From positions 992,001-1,056,000 of the forward strand of contig NZ_JARRAH010000001.1 of the NCBI RefSeq assembly GCF_030553305.1: a stretch of DNA of 64,000 nt, written 5' to 3'. A program made the translations under genes and the position numbers. Numbering within the stretch: the stretch's first letter is position 1; every line of letters begins with the position of its first letter. This document shows, piece by piece, positions 1 to 8,796 of the stretch. Source of the stretch: Halomarina ordinaria. Lineage in GTDB: Archaea; Halobacteriota; Halobacteria; Halobacteriales; Haloarculaceae. Under the pieces are notes generated by a model, which saw only the letters and a list, made by a program, of their open reading frames with translations, made no database searches and had not been told where the DNA came from.

Positions 1-249
1 CGGACGCCCGCGCTGTCGTACAACTTCGTCGTCCGCAACGACGCCGACTACGACACCATCTACACCTACCTGGAGACCGTCTACGGGAACCGCGAGGCGC
101 TCCAGGAGCGCAACCAGCTGATGGCGCCGCTCGCCGAGGGCGAACAGTTCCTCGCGAACCCCTACGAGATGCCGTTCCACCCCGCCGCCGCTGACTTCTA
201 CGAGGAGCAAGGGGTCTGGAGCGACGAGTACGAACGCGGCGATGAGTGA
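1..249 (+). CDS. TAXI-family TRAP transporter solute-binding protein, C-terminal fragment
   Basis: Partial at the 5' end; 82 residues are readable in frame 1 up to TGA at 247-249. The tail holds a His-Pro-Ala-Ala-Ala segment followed by FYEEQGVW, matching the end of TAXI-type extracytoplasmic binding proteins, where a HPGA-like segment precedes a Tyr-x-Glu-x-Gly tail. Family knowledge: such proteins capture organic acids outside the membrane and hand them to a fused TRAP permease. The permease start codon overlaps the last 8 bases, which supports an operon. The substrate cannot be read from the fragment. Confidence 0.8.
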   Translation, partial: RTPALSYNFVVRNDADYDTIYTYLETVYGNREALQERNQLMAPLAEGEQFLANPYEMPFHPAAADFYEEQGVWSDEYERGDE

Positions 250-2293
250 GACGGCCCACGCCGGCGGGATGGCGCGCGTACGGGCGACGTTCCGCGGCGT
301 CGTGGAGGGCCGGAGCGCCGGCGAGTTGGCCCTGTGGCTGCTCATCGGCCTCCTCGGCGTCGGCCTCACGGTCTACACCCTGTACCACGCGCGGTTCCAG
401 ACGCTCGTCAGGACGCGCCACTCGAACGTCTTCCTCGGCGTCGGCCTCGCGCTGTTCTACCTCTACGAGACCCAGAAACACCTGTACGGGACCGAGGACG
501 TGACGGCCTACCGCGAACGCGACCCGACGCCCGAGGGGAGCGCCCTCTCGGGGCTGCGGAGCGTCGGGCGCTTCGACTGGCTGCTGACGCTCGTCTCGGC
601 CGTCGTCACCCTGCTCGCGGCGGCGTACGTCGAGACGAACTTCGACCGCCTGCTGGAGGACGCCGTCGTCGTGGGGTACACCCAGATGGACCACCTCGTG
701 GGGCTGGTCATCGTCGCGCTCGTCGTCGACGCCACCCGGCGCGCCTACGGATGGGCCATCACATCGGTGGTGCTCGCCGCCATCGCCTACGCGCTGGTCG
801 GCCCCTGGCTCCCGGGCTTTCTCGGCCACACCGGCATGGACCTGACCGACGTCGCCCGGTACGGGGCCATCGGGCTGTCCGGCACCTACGGGTTCATCCT
901 CGGCGTCGGGACGACCTGGGTGGCCGTCTTCATCATGTTCGCCGGCCTCGCGCAGGCGTACGGCGCGCTCGATTACGTCCTCGACGTGGGCGAGGAGGCC
1001 GGCTCCAGACTCAAGACCGGCGTCGTCCAGATGGCCGTCGTCTCCAGCATGGCGATGGGCTCCATCACGGGGAGCGCGGCGGCCAACACCGCGACGACGG
1101 GGAGTTTCACCATCCCGATGATGCAGCGCCAGGGCGTCCGCGACGACTTCGCGGCCGCCATCGAGAGCGTCGCCTCCTCGGGCGGCCAGATGATGCCGCC
1201 CGTGATGGGCGTCGCGGCGTTCCTGATGGCCGACCTGCTCGGCATCAGCTACGTCGACGTGCTGCAGGCGGCGCTGATACCCGCGATACTGTTCTACTTC
1301 AGCGTCGGCGTCGCCGTCCAGTTCGCCGTCCTCCGGTACGGCTGGACCACCGAGCGGACGGGGTCGTTCGACCCGCGGGTCCTCCTGAAGGGCGTCCACT
1401 TCGCGGTCCCGCTGGCTGTACTGGTGGTGACGCTCGTCTACTACCGGTTGACGCCGCTGAGCGCCGGGCTCTACACGACGCTGGTGATGGTACCGACGGT
1501 CTTCGTCCGCGACCTCGCGGTCGAGGGCGCGAGCCTCGGGACGCTCTGGGGGACGCTGGTGGACACGGTCGCCGGGTTGCGCGACGGCGCGCTCGACATG
1601 GCGCCGCTGGTGGGCGTGCTCGCGGCGATGGGTATCATCATCGAGATGCTCACCCAGACGGGGTTGGCGAACAAGGTGAGCTTCCGGATGGTCGGGCTGG
1701 CCGGCGGGGTGTTCGTCGCCGTCCTGCTGATGGCGATGGTGCTCAGCATCGTCTTCGGGCTGGGGATGCCGACGCCCGCGGCGTACATCCTCGTCGTCAT
1801 CCTCGTCGCGCCGGGCATCATCGAGGTGGGCGTCCCGGAACTCGTCGCCCACCTGTTCGTGTTCTACTTCGCGATGCTGTCGGCCATCACCCCGCCCGTG
1901 GCGGTGGCGGTGGCCGTCGGCGCGCGCATCGCCGACGCGGACTTCCTCCGGACGGGGAAGCAGGCGATGCGCCTCGGCGCGGCGGGGTTCTTCATCCCCT
2001 TCGCGTTCGTCACGAACGAGAGCCTCATCATCTGGTCGTTCCCCGCGACGCCGATACACGCGGCCGTCGTCGCCATCGGCGTCGTCGCGCTCGTCGCAGC
2101 CACCATCGGCTACGACGGCGCGAACACCCTCGGGGGCGCGCCGCGACTCGCCTACCTCGCGCTCGCGGTCGGTGCGCTCTACGCCCCGATGCTGATGGTC
2201 CAGGCCGGGTGCGCGCTGCTCGTCGTCCTCGCCCTCGGGTTGGCCCAGCAGGGTCGCCTGCCCGCGGTGGCGACGTCGACGCGCGAGCGCTGA
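242..2293 (+). CDS. TRAP transporter fused 4TM/12TM permease
   Basis: 683 residues, almost entirely hydrophobic segments. The N-terminal quarter (to about residue 200) resembles the small DctQ subunit and the rest the DctM subunit, fused as in TAXI-type systems. Typical DctM motifs are visible: GLGMPTPAAYILVV near residue 505 and AITPPVAVAVAVGARIA near 555. It would use the cation gradient to import a carboxylate delivered by the binding protein. The ATG at 242 overlaps the upstream stop, indicating translational coupling. The next gene downstream has its own TATA-like box, so it may be a separate transcript. Confidence 0.93.
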   Translation: MSETAHAGGMARVRATFRGVVEGRSAGELALWLLIGLLGVGLTVYTLYHARFQTLVRTRHSNVFLGVGLALFYLYETQKHLYGTEDVTAYRERDPTPEGSALSGLRSVGRFDWLLTLVSAVVTLLAAAYVETNFDRLLEDAVVVGYTQMDHLVGLVIVALVVDATRRAYGWAITSVVLAAIAYALVGPWLPGFLGHTGMDLTDVARYGAIGLSGTYGFILGVGTTWVAVFIMFAGLAQAYGALDYVLDVGEEAGSRLKTGVVQMAVVSSMAMGSITGSAAANTATTGSFTIPMMQRQGVRDDFAAAIESVASSGGQMMPPVMGVAAFLMADLLGISYVDVLQAALIPAILFYFSVGVAVQFAVLRYGWTTERTGSFDPRVLLKGVHFAVPLAVLVVTLVYYRLTPLSAGLYTTLVMVPTVFVRDLAVEGASLGTLWGTLVDTVAGLRDGALDMAPLVGVLAAMGIIIEMLTQTGLANKVSFRMVGLAGGVFVAVLLMAMVLSIVFGLGMPTPAAYILVVILVAPGIIEVGVPELVAHLFVFYFAMLSAITPPVAVAVAVGARIADADFLRTGKQAMRLGAAGFFIPFAFVTNESLIIWSFPATPIHAAVVAIGVVALVAATIGYDGANTLGGAPRLAYLALAVGALYAPMLMVQAGCALLVVLALGLAQQGRLPAVATSTRER

Positions 2294-2311
2294 CCCCCCT
2301 CCCGCGCACAG

Positions 2312-2319
2312 CTTTATCA
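2312..2319 (+). promoter_or_regulatory. TATA-like box of the ThDP enzyme gene
   Basis: CTTTATCA is centred about 27 nt before the ATG at 2343 in an otherwise GC-rich 49-bp gap, the standard spacing for a leaderless haloarchaeal transcript. Confidence 0.5.
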
Positions 2320-2342
2320 CCGCCACGCGACCACCACAGTCA

Positions 2343-4043
2343 ATGACAGACACAGACGGCTACACCGGCGCGGACCTGTTCGTCGACACGCTCGAATCCT
2401 ACGGCGTCACGCACGTCTTCGGCAACCCCGGCACCACCGAACTCCCGGTGCTGGAGGCGCTGTCGGGGAGCGACCTCGAGTACATCCTGGGCCTCCACGA
2501 GGACGTCGCCGTGGGGATGGCCTCGGGCTACGCCCAGACCAGGCGCTATCACTCCCACCACGACGAGGACGTCCTCCCGGCGGGCGTCGTCAACCTCCAC
2601 ATCACCCCCGGTCTGGCCCACGGCCTCGGCAACGTCTACGCCGCCCGGTGGGTCGGCGCCCCCATCGTCGTCACCGCGGGCAACCACGAACTCGACTTCC
2701 GCCACGAGGAACCCCTGCTGTCGGGGGAGCTCCGGGAGATGGTGAAACAGTTCACGAAGTTCGACGCCGAGGTGACGGACGTGCGCGCCCTGCCGGGGCT
2801 GCTCCGGCGGGCGTTCCGCATCGCGCTGACGCCGCCGACCGGGCCCGTCTTCCTCGGCCTCCCGATGGACGTGATGCTCGCGGAGACGGACCTCGACCCC
2901 GAACCGCTCGGGCCGATTCCGACCGGCGGCCGTGGCGACGCGGCGCAGATAGCCGAGGCGGCCGACCTGCTGGCCGACGCCGAGGCACCCGTGTTCGTCC
3001 TCGGCGACGAGGTCGCCCGCTCCGGCCACGAGGCGGTGGCGGCGGCGGTCGACCTCGCCGAGGCGTGCGGCGCGCGCGTCCACGGCGAGATGCTCGCCTG
3101 CGAGGTGAACTTCCCGACCGACCACGAGCAGTGGGTGTCCCACATCCCGCCCCAGGAGGGGTTCGCCTCCATGCTGATGAACAGCGACACGCTCGCGTTC
3201 GTCGGCTGTTCGACCAACACGACGCTCCTGCGCCACGAGGACCCGCTGGTCCCCGAGAGCGCGACGTGCGTCCACGTCGGGACGAACGCCCGCGACCTCG
3301 CGAAGCACCACCCGGCCGACGCCGCCGTCATCGGCGACCCCGGCGCCGTCCTCGCGGACCTCGCCGACCGGGTCGGCGAACGCGTCGACGAGGCGACCCG
3401 CGAGGAGCGCGTCGAGCAGGTCCGGCAGGTCAAGGAGTCGCTCGCGGGGACGATGGACAAGATCGGCCGAGGGGACGCCGACCCGGACGACCCGCGGGCG
3501 TCGAAGGCGGAACTCGTCGACGCGCTGAAGTCCGTCGCGCCGGACGCGTTCGTCGTCGACGAGGGCATCACCGCGAAGTACCCACTCCTCCTGCGGTGGC
3601 CGATGCAGGCCGAGGGGTTGCTCTCGAACAAGGGTGGCGGCCTCGGCTACGGTCTCCCCGCCTCTGTGGGCGCCGCCATCGCCGAGCGGGAGGCCGGCTC
3701 CGACCGCCGGGTCGTCGGCTACGTCGGCGACGGGTCGTACCTCTACTATCCCCACACGCTCTACTCGGCCGCCCGCCACGACGTCGACCTCACCGTCGTC
3801 GTCCCGGACAACCGCAACTACCGCATCCTGAAGGACAACACGAACGCCATCTTCGGCGGCGACGACGCGGACCACGACTACGTCGGCATGGACTTCGAGC
3901 CGCCGGTGGACATCCCGAAGAACGCCGAGAGCCACGGCGCGACGGGCGTCCTCGTCGAGGAGCGCGACGACATCGAGGCGGCCTTCGAGGAGGCGCTCTC
4001 GACGGAGGGGCCCGTCGTACTGGACGTGCTGGTCCACGACTGA
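2343..4043 (+). CDS. Thiamine diphosphate-dependent enzyme, 2-oxoacid decarboxylase / acetolactate-synthase type
   Basis: 566 residues with the three-domain ThDP fold. The N-terminal PYR domain has FGNPGTTELPVLEAL (about 28-42) and the catalytic Glu in GLHEDVAVGMA (about 53). The C-terminal PP domain has the Mg/ThDP motif GDGS near 462 followed by PDNRN about 25 residues later. The overall pattern is closest to benzoylformate decarboxylase and related enzymes rather than biosynthetic acetolactate synthase. Position next to an organic-acid TRAP importer and convergent with a 2-hydroxyacid oxidase suggests a role in 2-oxoacid breakdown (inference). The substrate is unknown. Confidence 0.85.
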   Translation: MTDTDGYTGADLFVDTLESYGVTHVFGNPGTTELPVLEALSGSDLEYILGLHEDVAVGMASGYAQTRRYHSHHDEDVLPAGVVNLHITPGLAHGLGNVYAARWVGAPIVVTAGNHELDFRHEEPLLSGELREMVKQFTKFDAEVTDVRALPGLLRRAFRIALTPPTGPVFLGLPMDVMLAETDLDPEPLGPIPTGGRGDAAQIAEAADLLADAEAPVFVLGDEVARSGHEAVAAAVDLAEACGARVHGEMLACEVNFPTDHEQWVSHIPPQEGFASMLMNSDTLAFVGCSTNTTLLRHEDPLVPESATCVHVGTNARDLAKHHPADAAVIGDPGAVLADLADRVGERVDEATREERVEQVRQVKESLAGTMDKIGRGDADPDDPRASKAELVDALKSVAPDAFVVDEGITAKYPLLLRWPMQAEGLLSNKGGGLGYGLPASVGAAIAEREAGSDRRVVGYVGDGSYLYYPHTLYSAARHDVDLTVVVPDNRNYRILKDNTNAIFGGDDADHDYVGMDFEPPVDIPKNAESHGATGVLVEERDDIEAAFEEALSTEGPVVLDVLVHD

Positions 4044-4079
4044 CGCGAGGAGCGGTCTCCCCCGGGGGCACTCGCCCGC

Positions 4080-5501
4080 TCAGTCGTCGGCCGGGTCGAC
4101 TCGCACGCGCCCGCCGTCGACCGTCTCGGGGAACATCTTCCCGGGGTTGAGCGTGTCGTTCGGGTCGAACGCGCGCTTGACGCGGCGCATCGCCTCCACG
4201 CCCTCGACGCCGTGTTCGAGTTCGAGGAACTCGCGCTTGCCGAGGCCGACGCCGTGTTCCCCGGTGGCGGTGCCGCCGAGTTCGATGGCCCTGACGACCA
4301 CCTTCTCGTACACCGCTTTCGCGTCCGCGACCATCTCGGGGTCGGTCGGGTCGGCGAACGCCGAGTAGTGGACGTTGCCGTCGCCGGCGTGGCCGAACGT
4401 GGGGACGAGCAGGTCGTACTCGTCCGCGAGCGACTTCGCGTAGCGGACGATGTCCGGGTACTTCCCGATGGGGACGGTGACGTCGCCCGGCGCGAGCGGC
4501 GTCAGCACCTCGTCGTAGCTGCGGAGCGCGAGCGCGAGTTCCCGGCGGGCGCGCCAGAGCGTCGCCATCTCCGCCTCGTCCGCGGCCGCCTCGAAGCGCT
4601 CGACGCCGTGGGCCTCGAACGCCTCCCGGCAGCGCCGGAGTTCCTCCTCGATACCGTGGTCGGCGTGAATCTCGAAGAAGACCATCGGGGCGTCGGGGAG
4701 GTCGGTCCCGACGTAGGCGTTGGCCATCGCCGCGCTGAGTTCGTCGACGAGTTCGATGGTCGCCACGTCGACGCCGGCGCGGACGGTCGCCGAGATGGCC
4801 TCGGTGGCGTCGTCGAGCGTCGGGAAGACGGCGCGCCCGCCCCGTACCTGCTCGGGGAGGCGCGCGAGGCGGAGCGTCGCGCGCGTGACGACCGCGAGGG
4901 TTCCCTCGCTCCCGACGAGGAGGTCCTTCAGGTTGTAGCCCGCCGACGTCTTCACGGCCTTGCTCCCGACCTCGAGGACCGTCCCGTCGGCGAGGACGGC
5001 CTCGAGTTCGAGCACCCAGTCGCCCACCTCGCCGTACCGGACCGTCTTCATCCCGCTCGCGTCGTTGATTATCATGCCGCCGATGGTCGAGATGTCGGCG
5101 GAGGCGGGCATCGGGGGGAAGAACAGGCCGTGTTCCGCGACGGCCTCGTCGATGCGCTGGCCGACGAGTCCGGGCCGGACGTCTACCTGGAAGTCCTCTG
5201 GTCGCACGTCGAGGACGGCGTCCATCCGGGTGACGTTCATGCTGATGCCCCGGCGCGCGGGGACGGCGTTGCCCTCCAGGCTCGTCCCCGCAGCGTAGGG
5301 CGTGACGGGGACGCCCCGCTCGTCGGCGCTGGCGAGGACCGTCGCCACCTCGTCGGTCGACGCCGGCCAGACGACGGCGTCCGGCGTCACCCCCTCGTCG
5401 CCCTCGGCGGTCCCCCAGTCGGTCGCGTGACTCTCGCGGTCGTCGTCGTCGAACGAGCACGCCACGTCGAGGTCGGCGAGGAACGAGCAGTCGTACGTCA
5501 T
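4080..5501 (-). CDS. FAD-binding oxidase, GlcD type (2-hydroxyacid / D-lactate or glycolate oxidase)
   Basis: 473 residues from the ATG at 5501; in-frame upstream codons lack haloarchaeal character and were not used. An N-terminal PCMH-type FAD domain (about 40-220, with TPYAAGTSLEGNAVP) is followed by a C-terminal FAD oxidase domain with HAGDGNVH near 370 and TGEHGVGLGKREFL near 413. Family role: oxidation of D-2-hydroxyacids to 2-oxoacids with FAD, passing electrons to the respiratory chain. It converges on the ThDP enzyme gene, so a joint hydroxyacid to oxoacid to aldehyde route is possible (inference). Confidence 0.88.
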   Translation of the reverse strand: MTYDCSFLADLDVACSFDDDDRESHATDWGTAEGDEGVTPDAVVWPASTDEVATVLASADERGVPVTPYAAGTSLEGNAVPARRGISMNVTRMDAVLDVRPEDFQVDVRPGLVGQRIDEAVAEHGLFFPPMPASADISTIGGMIINDASGMKTVRYGEVGDWVLELEAVLADGTVLEVGSKAVKTSAGYNLKDLLVGSEGTLAVVTRATLRLARLPEQVRGGRAVFPTLDDATEAISATVRAGVDVATIELVDELSAAMANAYVGTDLPDAPMVFFEIHADHGIEEELRRCREAFEAHGVERFEAAADEAEMATLWRARRELALALRSYDEVLTPLAPGDVTVPIGKYPDIVRYAKSLADEYDLLVPTFGHAGDGNVHYSAFADPTDPEMVADAKAVYEKVVVRAIELGGTATGEHGVGLGKREFLELEHGVEGVEAMRRVKRAFDPNDTLNPGKMFPETVDGGRVRVDPADD

Positions 5502-5628
5502 GTGTCGACAGGGCAGACCGCGGGGGATAAGTGTATCCCGCGGCGCGGCCGGCGGCCGGCGCGCGGCGGTCTCCGTGCCCACGCACGCGCGGGCACCGCT
5601 TATGTGTCCGCCGTCGGATGGTGGAACC

Positions 5629-6600
5629 ATGCAGACCATCGAGGTGACCGAGTTCGGTGACGCGAGCACTATCGAGACGGTCGAGCGCGACGTCCCCGAC
5701 CCCCGCGAGGGACAGGTCCGTATCGAGGTGAAGGCGGCGGGTGTCAACTTCGCCGACATCATGCAGCGCCGGGGGCACTACCAGGGCGGCCCGACGCCCC
5801 CCTACTCGCCGGGGATGGAGGCCGCGGGCGTCGTCGACGCCGTCGGCGAGGGCGTCGACCGCGAGGAGGGCGAGCGCGTGGTCGCCATGGTCGGCCGCGG
5901 CGGGTACGCCGAGTACGCCGTCGCCGATGCGGGCGGGTTGTTCGACGTCCCCGAGGGGATGAGCTTCGAGGAGGCCGCCGGCTTCCCGGTGCAGTTCCTC
6001 ACCGCCCACAACTGCCTGTTCGAGTGGGGCGGGTTGGAGGACGGCGACCGCGTCCTCGTCCACGCCGCGGCCGGCGGTGTCGGCACCGCCGCCGTCCAGC
6101 TGGCCAGCGAGGCGGGCGCCGAGGTGTTCGGGACGGCCAGCACGGCCGAAAAGCTCGACCTCGCGGCCGAGCTGGGCTGTGACCACCCCATCAACTACAC
6201 CGAGACGGACTTCGCCGAGGAGGTGAACGACCTGACCGACGGCGAGGGCGTCGACCTCGTCCTCGACGGCGTCGGCGGCGAGACGACCCAGCGGAGTCTC
6301 GACTGCCTGACGCACTTCGGTCGGATGGTCGTCTACGGCGCGGCGAGCGGTGAACCGGGCCACCCGGACACGGCGACGCTCCTGTTCAACAACGTCGAGG
6401 TCGTCGGCTACCACCTCGGCCAGGGGATGCAGCGCGCCCCCCAGCGCGTCATGCAGGCCGTCCCCCACCTGACCGAACTGCTCGCCGACGGGTCGCTCTC
6501 GGTGCAGGTCGGCCACACCTTCCCCCTCGACGAGGCCGCGGACGCCCACCGCGCCATCGAGAACCGCGAGACGAGCGGGAAGGTCGTCCTCGTCCCGTAG
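5629..6600 (+). CDS. NADPH:quinone oxidoreductase, medium-chain dehydrogenase family
   Basis: 323 residues from ATG 5629; the AT patch CTTATG at 5599-5604 lies about 27 nt upstream and supports this start. GroES-like N-terminal half (PYSPGMEAAGVVDAVGEGV) and Rossmann half with the nucleotide loop HAAAGGVGTAAVQLA near 144. It lacks the Cys/His set of zinc-binding alcohol dehydrogenases, as expected for the quinone oxidoreductase branch. Divergent from the GlcD-type oxidase with a 127-bp gap. Exact electron acceptor unknown. Confidence 0.87.
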   Translation: MQTIEVTEFGDASTIETVERDVPDPREGQVRIEVKAAGVNFADIMQRRGHYQGGPTPPYSPGMEAAGVVDAVGEGVDREEGERVVAMVGRGGYAEYAVADAGGLFDVPEGMSFEEAAGFPVQFLTAHNCLFEWGGLEDGDRVLVHAAAGGVGTAAVQLASEAGAEVFGTASTAEKLDLAAELGCDHPINYTETDFAEEVNDLTDGEGVDLVLDGVGGETTQRSLDCLTHFGRMVVYGAASGEPGHPDTATLLFNNVEVVGYHLGQGMQRAPQRVMQAVPHLTELLADGSLSVQVGHTFPLDEAADAHRAIENRETSGKVVLVP

Positions 6601-6621
6601 GAGGGCGCCGTCGGCGCAGAG

Positions 6622-7317
6622 CTACTTTTCGACCGGGAGCGCGCTCGTGTCGATCCCCTCCCGGCGGCCGTCGAGGAGGGCGAACCGTTCGTCGCGGCGC
6701 AGTTCCAGCCACCGCAGGAGGCGTTCGGCCCACACGAGCTTTCGGCGTTTCATCGCGTCTACGGACGGGTCGTCGAGGTCCCACCCGGCGAAGGTGAGCG
6801 TCCGGGCGCCGAGGTGGTCGGCGAGGAACGCCGCCCGGTCGCCGTCGGTGAACCCCCCGAAGTTCACCACGGAGCCGACGGGTTCGGCCTGCGTCGTGGG
6901 CAGGACGTTCTCGGTGCGCATCCGCGGCACCCACTCCTCGATTTCGGGGCGGTTGTCGCCGTGGGCGGCCACCGCCACGGGCGTCCCCTCCCGTGTGAGC
7001 GAGACGGCCGCCGCGGGGACCTTGTCGAGGTCGGTCACCATCAGGTCGACGTCGAGACCGGCGTCGCGACAGACGGCGGCGGCGTTCGACGCCGCGACGA
7101 CCACGTCCGCCCGCCGGACGTCCGCGAGGTCGCGGTCGAGCGAGGGCCCCCCGCCGGCGATGGCGACTGACGCTCCTTCGAACCCCGCGAGGCGGTCGAG
7201 GTCGAAGGGGTCGGTGAGGGCGGCGAGGCGGTCGCGGACGCGCTCGTCGCCGGCCCGGTCGAAGCCGAAGTCGTCGAGGATGGCCTCGTAGACGGGGAGC
7301 CAGTCGCTCACGAGCAC
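6622..7317 (-). CDS. mptE: 6-hydroxymethyl-7,8-dihydropterin pyrophosphokinase, MptE/DUF115 type
   Basis: 231 residues. The pattern fits the archaeal MptE family: a glycine-rich loop IAGGGPSLD, LMVTDLDKVP, a conserved His in VAAHGDNRPEI, and TFAGWDLDDP. Family role: transfer of pyrophosphate to 6-hydroxymethyl-dihydropterin in the tetrahydrofolate/methanopterin pathway. folP lies just upstream on the same strand, consistent with folate synthesis. The start is GTG; 7317 is used, but a second GTG at 7311 is equally compatible with the TATA-like GTATTTAC (reverse strand, about 7332-7339) for a leaderless message. Confidence 0.85.
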   Translation of the reverse strand: MLVSDWLPVYEAILDDFGFDRAGDERVRDRLAALTDPFDLDRLAGFEGASVAIAGGGPSLDRDLADVRRADVVVAASNAAAVCRDAGLDVDLMVTDLDKVPAAAVSLTREGTPVAVAAHGDNRPEIEEWVPRMRTENVLPTTQAEPVGSVVNFGGFTDGDRAAFLADHLGARTLTFAGWDLDDPSVDAMKRRKLVWAERLLRWLELRRDERFALLDGRREGIDTSALPVEK

Positions 7318-7394
7318 GAGTCCACCTCGGAGTAAATACCGGTGGGCCAGACAGCCACTGAAGTACCCCTACCCGCGTGGCCGTCTGGCTCGCA

Positions 7395-7412
7395 TCCGTT
7401 CATATTTACGGA
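7395..7412. promoter_or_regulatory. AT-centred palindrome TCCGT-N8-ACGGA
   Basis: A perfect 5-bp inverted repeat around CATATTT lies in the 168-bp gap between folP and mptE. It is not at the right distance to be the mptE TATA box, which sits nearer at about 7332-7339. It may be a regulator site or the promoter of an unannotated transcript. Confidence 0.3.
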
Positions 7413-7485
7413 CATGACATAAGCTTTCTCGTACTAGAAGTCCGCCACGGCGCTCGTGGGTCACGGTTTCGTGCCTTCGAACGCC

Positions 7486-8676
7486 TCATTCGACGGCCTC
7501 CCCGACCGCGTCGAGGACCGGCCGGAGGTCGGCCGAGGCGTCGCTCTCGCCCGCCGCGAGGGCGGTCAGCGACGATTCCGTCCCGACGAGGACGCCCGCC
7601 GGCGCGCCCGTCCCGGACTCGAAGTGTGCGCCGGCGTCGCGCGCTCGGGTGACGAGCGCCGCCGTGGACTCGGGGGGGAGGCCGGTCACCTCGAAGACCC
7701 GGACGACGGCGTCGGTCGCCGCTATCCCCTCGCAGTCGAGGCGGCCGAAGTGTCGCCGGGCCTCGCGAGCGGTCGTCACGTCGAGTTCCTCGACGCCGAC
7801 CGCGGCGTCGCGGTGGCGCTGGCGGGTGAACGCCCGTCCGACGAGCGCCGCGTCGCGCGTCTGGGCGACGTCGTGGGTCCGGACGACGTGCGCGCCGCGC
7901 TCGACGGCCATCGCCGTCGCCGCGAGGCTCACCGGGAGCGCCTCGGCCGTCGAGCGACCGGCCACCTCGCGCAGGAAGTTCTTCCGGTTGATGGAGACGA
8001 GAAGGGGCCGTCCGAGGCCGCGGAACTCCCGGAGGCGACGGAACGTCTCGCGGTCGTCCGCCAGCGTCTTCTCGGCCGACCAGCCGCCGAAGGCGGGGTC
8101 GACGATGGTCTTGTCGGTGAACCCGTTCAGCGAGAGCGCCTCGTAGACGTCGTCGACGTAGCTCCAGTCGTCCGTCGCGCGGTCACTGCGGGCCGCCCAG
8201 TCGACGGCCTCGACGGCCCCGGGGCGGTCGAGGTCGGGGGGACTCGCCATCTTGGCGACGGCGACGTCGTACTCCGCACAGACGCGCGGCATCTCGGGGT
8301 CGGCGAACCCGCAGACGTCGTTGACCATCTCGAACCCGCGCGCGAGCGCCGCCTCCGCGACCTCGTGGTAACGCGTCTCGATGGAGAAGACGGCGTCGCC
8401 GGAGACGCTCTCGATGGTCTCGACGGCGGTGTCGAGGCGGGCGAGTTCCTCGCTCGCCGAGAGGACCGAGAGGTCCTTGTTGGCCGATTCGAGGCCGACG
8501 TCGACGATGTCGGCCCCCTCGTCGACGAGGTGTTCGTCGACGTAGGCGGCGGCCTCGCCCGGGTCGTCGAACACGCTCGGCTCGTACGGCGACTCCTCGC
8601 TGACGTTCAGGACGCCCATGATGCGCGGGGGGTAGTCGTCCCCGATACCGAGGCCTGCCGCGTCTACGTTCCGCAT
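7486..8676 (-). CDS. folP: Dihydropteroate synthase with C-terminal extension
   Basis: 396 residues from ATG 8676. The DHPS TIM-barrel covers about residues 15-285: IMGVLNVSEESPY (strand 1), GADIVDVGLES (pterin-binding Asp), NDVCGF, and HVVRTHDVAQTRDA where other DHPS enzymes have an Arg-x-His motif. Family role: joins pterin pyrophosphate to p-aminobenzoate. About 110 residues follow the barrel (from about VGVEELDV) with no motif I recognise; bacterial FolP is usually near 280 residues. It probably forms a folate operon with mptE, although the 168-bp gap allows a second promoter. Confidence 0.87.
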   Translation of the reverse strand: MRNVDAAGLGIGDDYPPRIMGVLNVSEESPYEPSVFDDPGEAAAYVDEHLVDEGADIVDVGLESANKDLSVLSASEELARLDTAVETIESVSGDAVFSIETRYHEVAEAALARGFEMVNDVCGFADPEMPRVCAEYDVAVAKMASPPDLDRPGAVEAVDWAARSDRATDDWSYVDDVYEALSLNGFTDKTIVDPAFGGWSAEKTLADDRETFRRLREFRGLGRPLLVSINRKNFLREVAGRSTAEALPVSLAATAMAVERGAHVVRTHDVAQTRDAALVGRAFTRQRHRDAAVGVEELDVTTAREARRHFGRLDCEGIAATDAVVRVFEVTGLPPESTAALVTRARDAGAHFESGTGAPAGVLVGTESSLTALAAGESDASADLRPVLDAVGEAVE

Positions 8677-8796
8677 ACCGTCACGAGGGGCGGCGCGCCA
8701 AAAGCCCAACCGGTCCGGGCAGATGCGGAGGACGGCTCGCGTCCCGTCACCCGTCATCGACGGTACACTTTAGTTCGAAGATACTAACAAGCCGAC

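Noticed and set aside
334-2346. Long Arg/Pro/His-rich frame overlapping the TRAP permease
   Set aside because: A shifted reading of a GC-rich gene; the real frame has membrane helices and TRAP motifs.
3790-6549. 919-codon minus-strand frame across the GlcD and quinone oxidoreductase genes
   Set aside because: Composition of Arg/Gly/Pro typical of out-of-frame GC-rich DNA, and two well-supported genes cover it.
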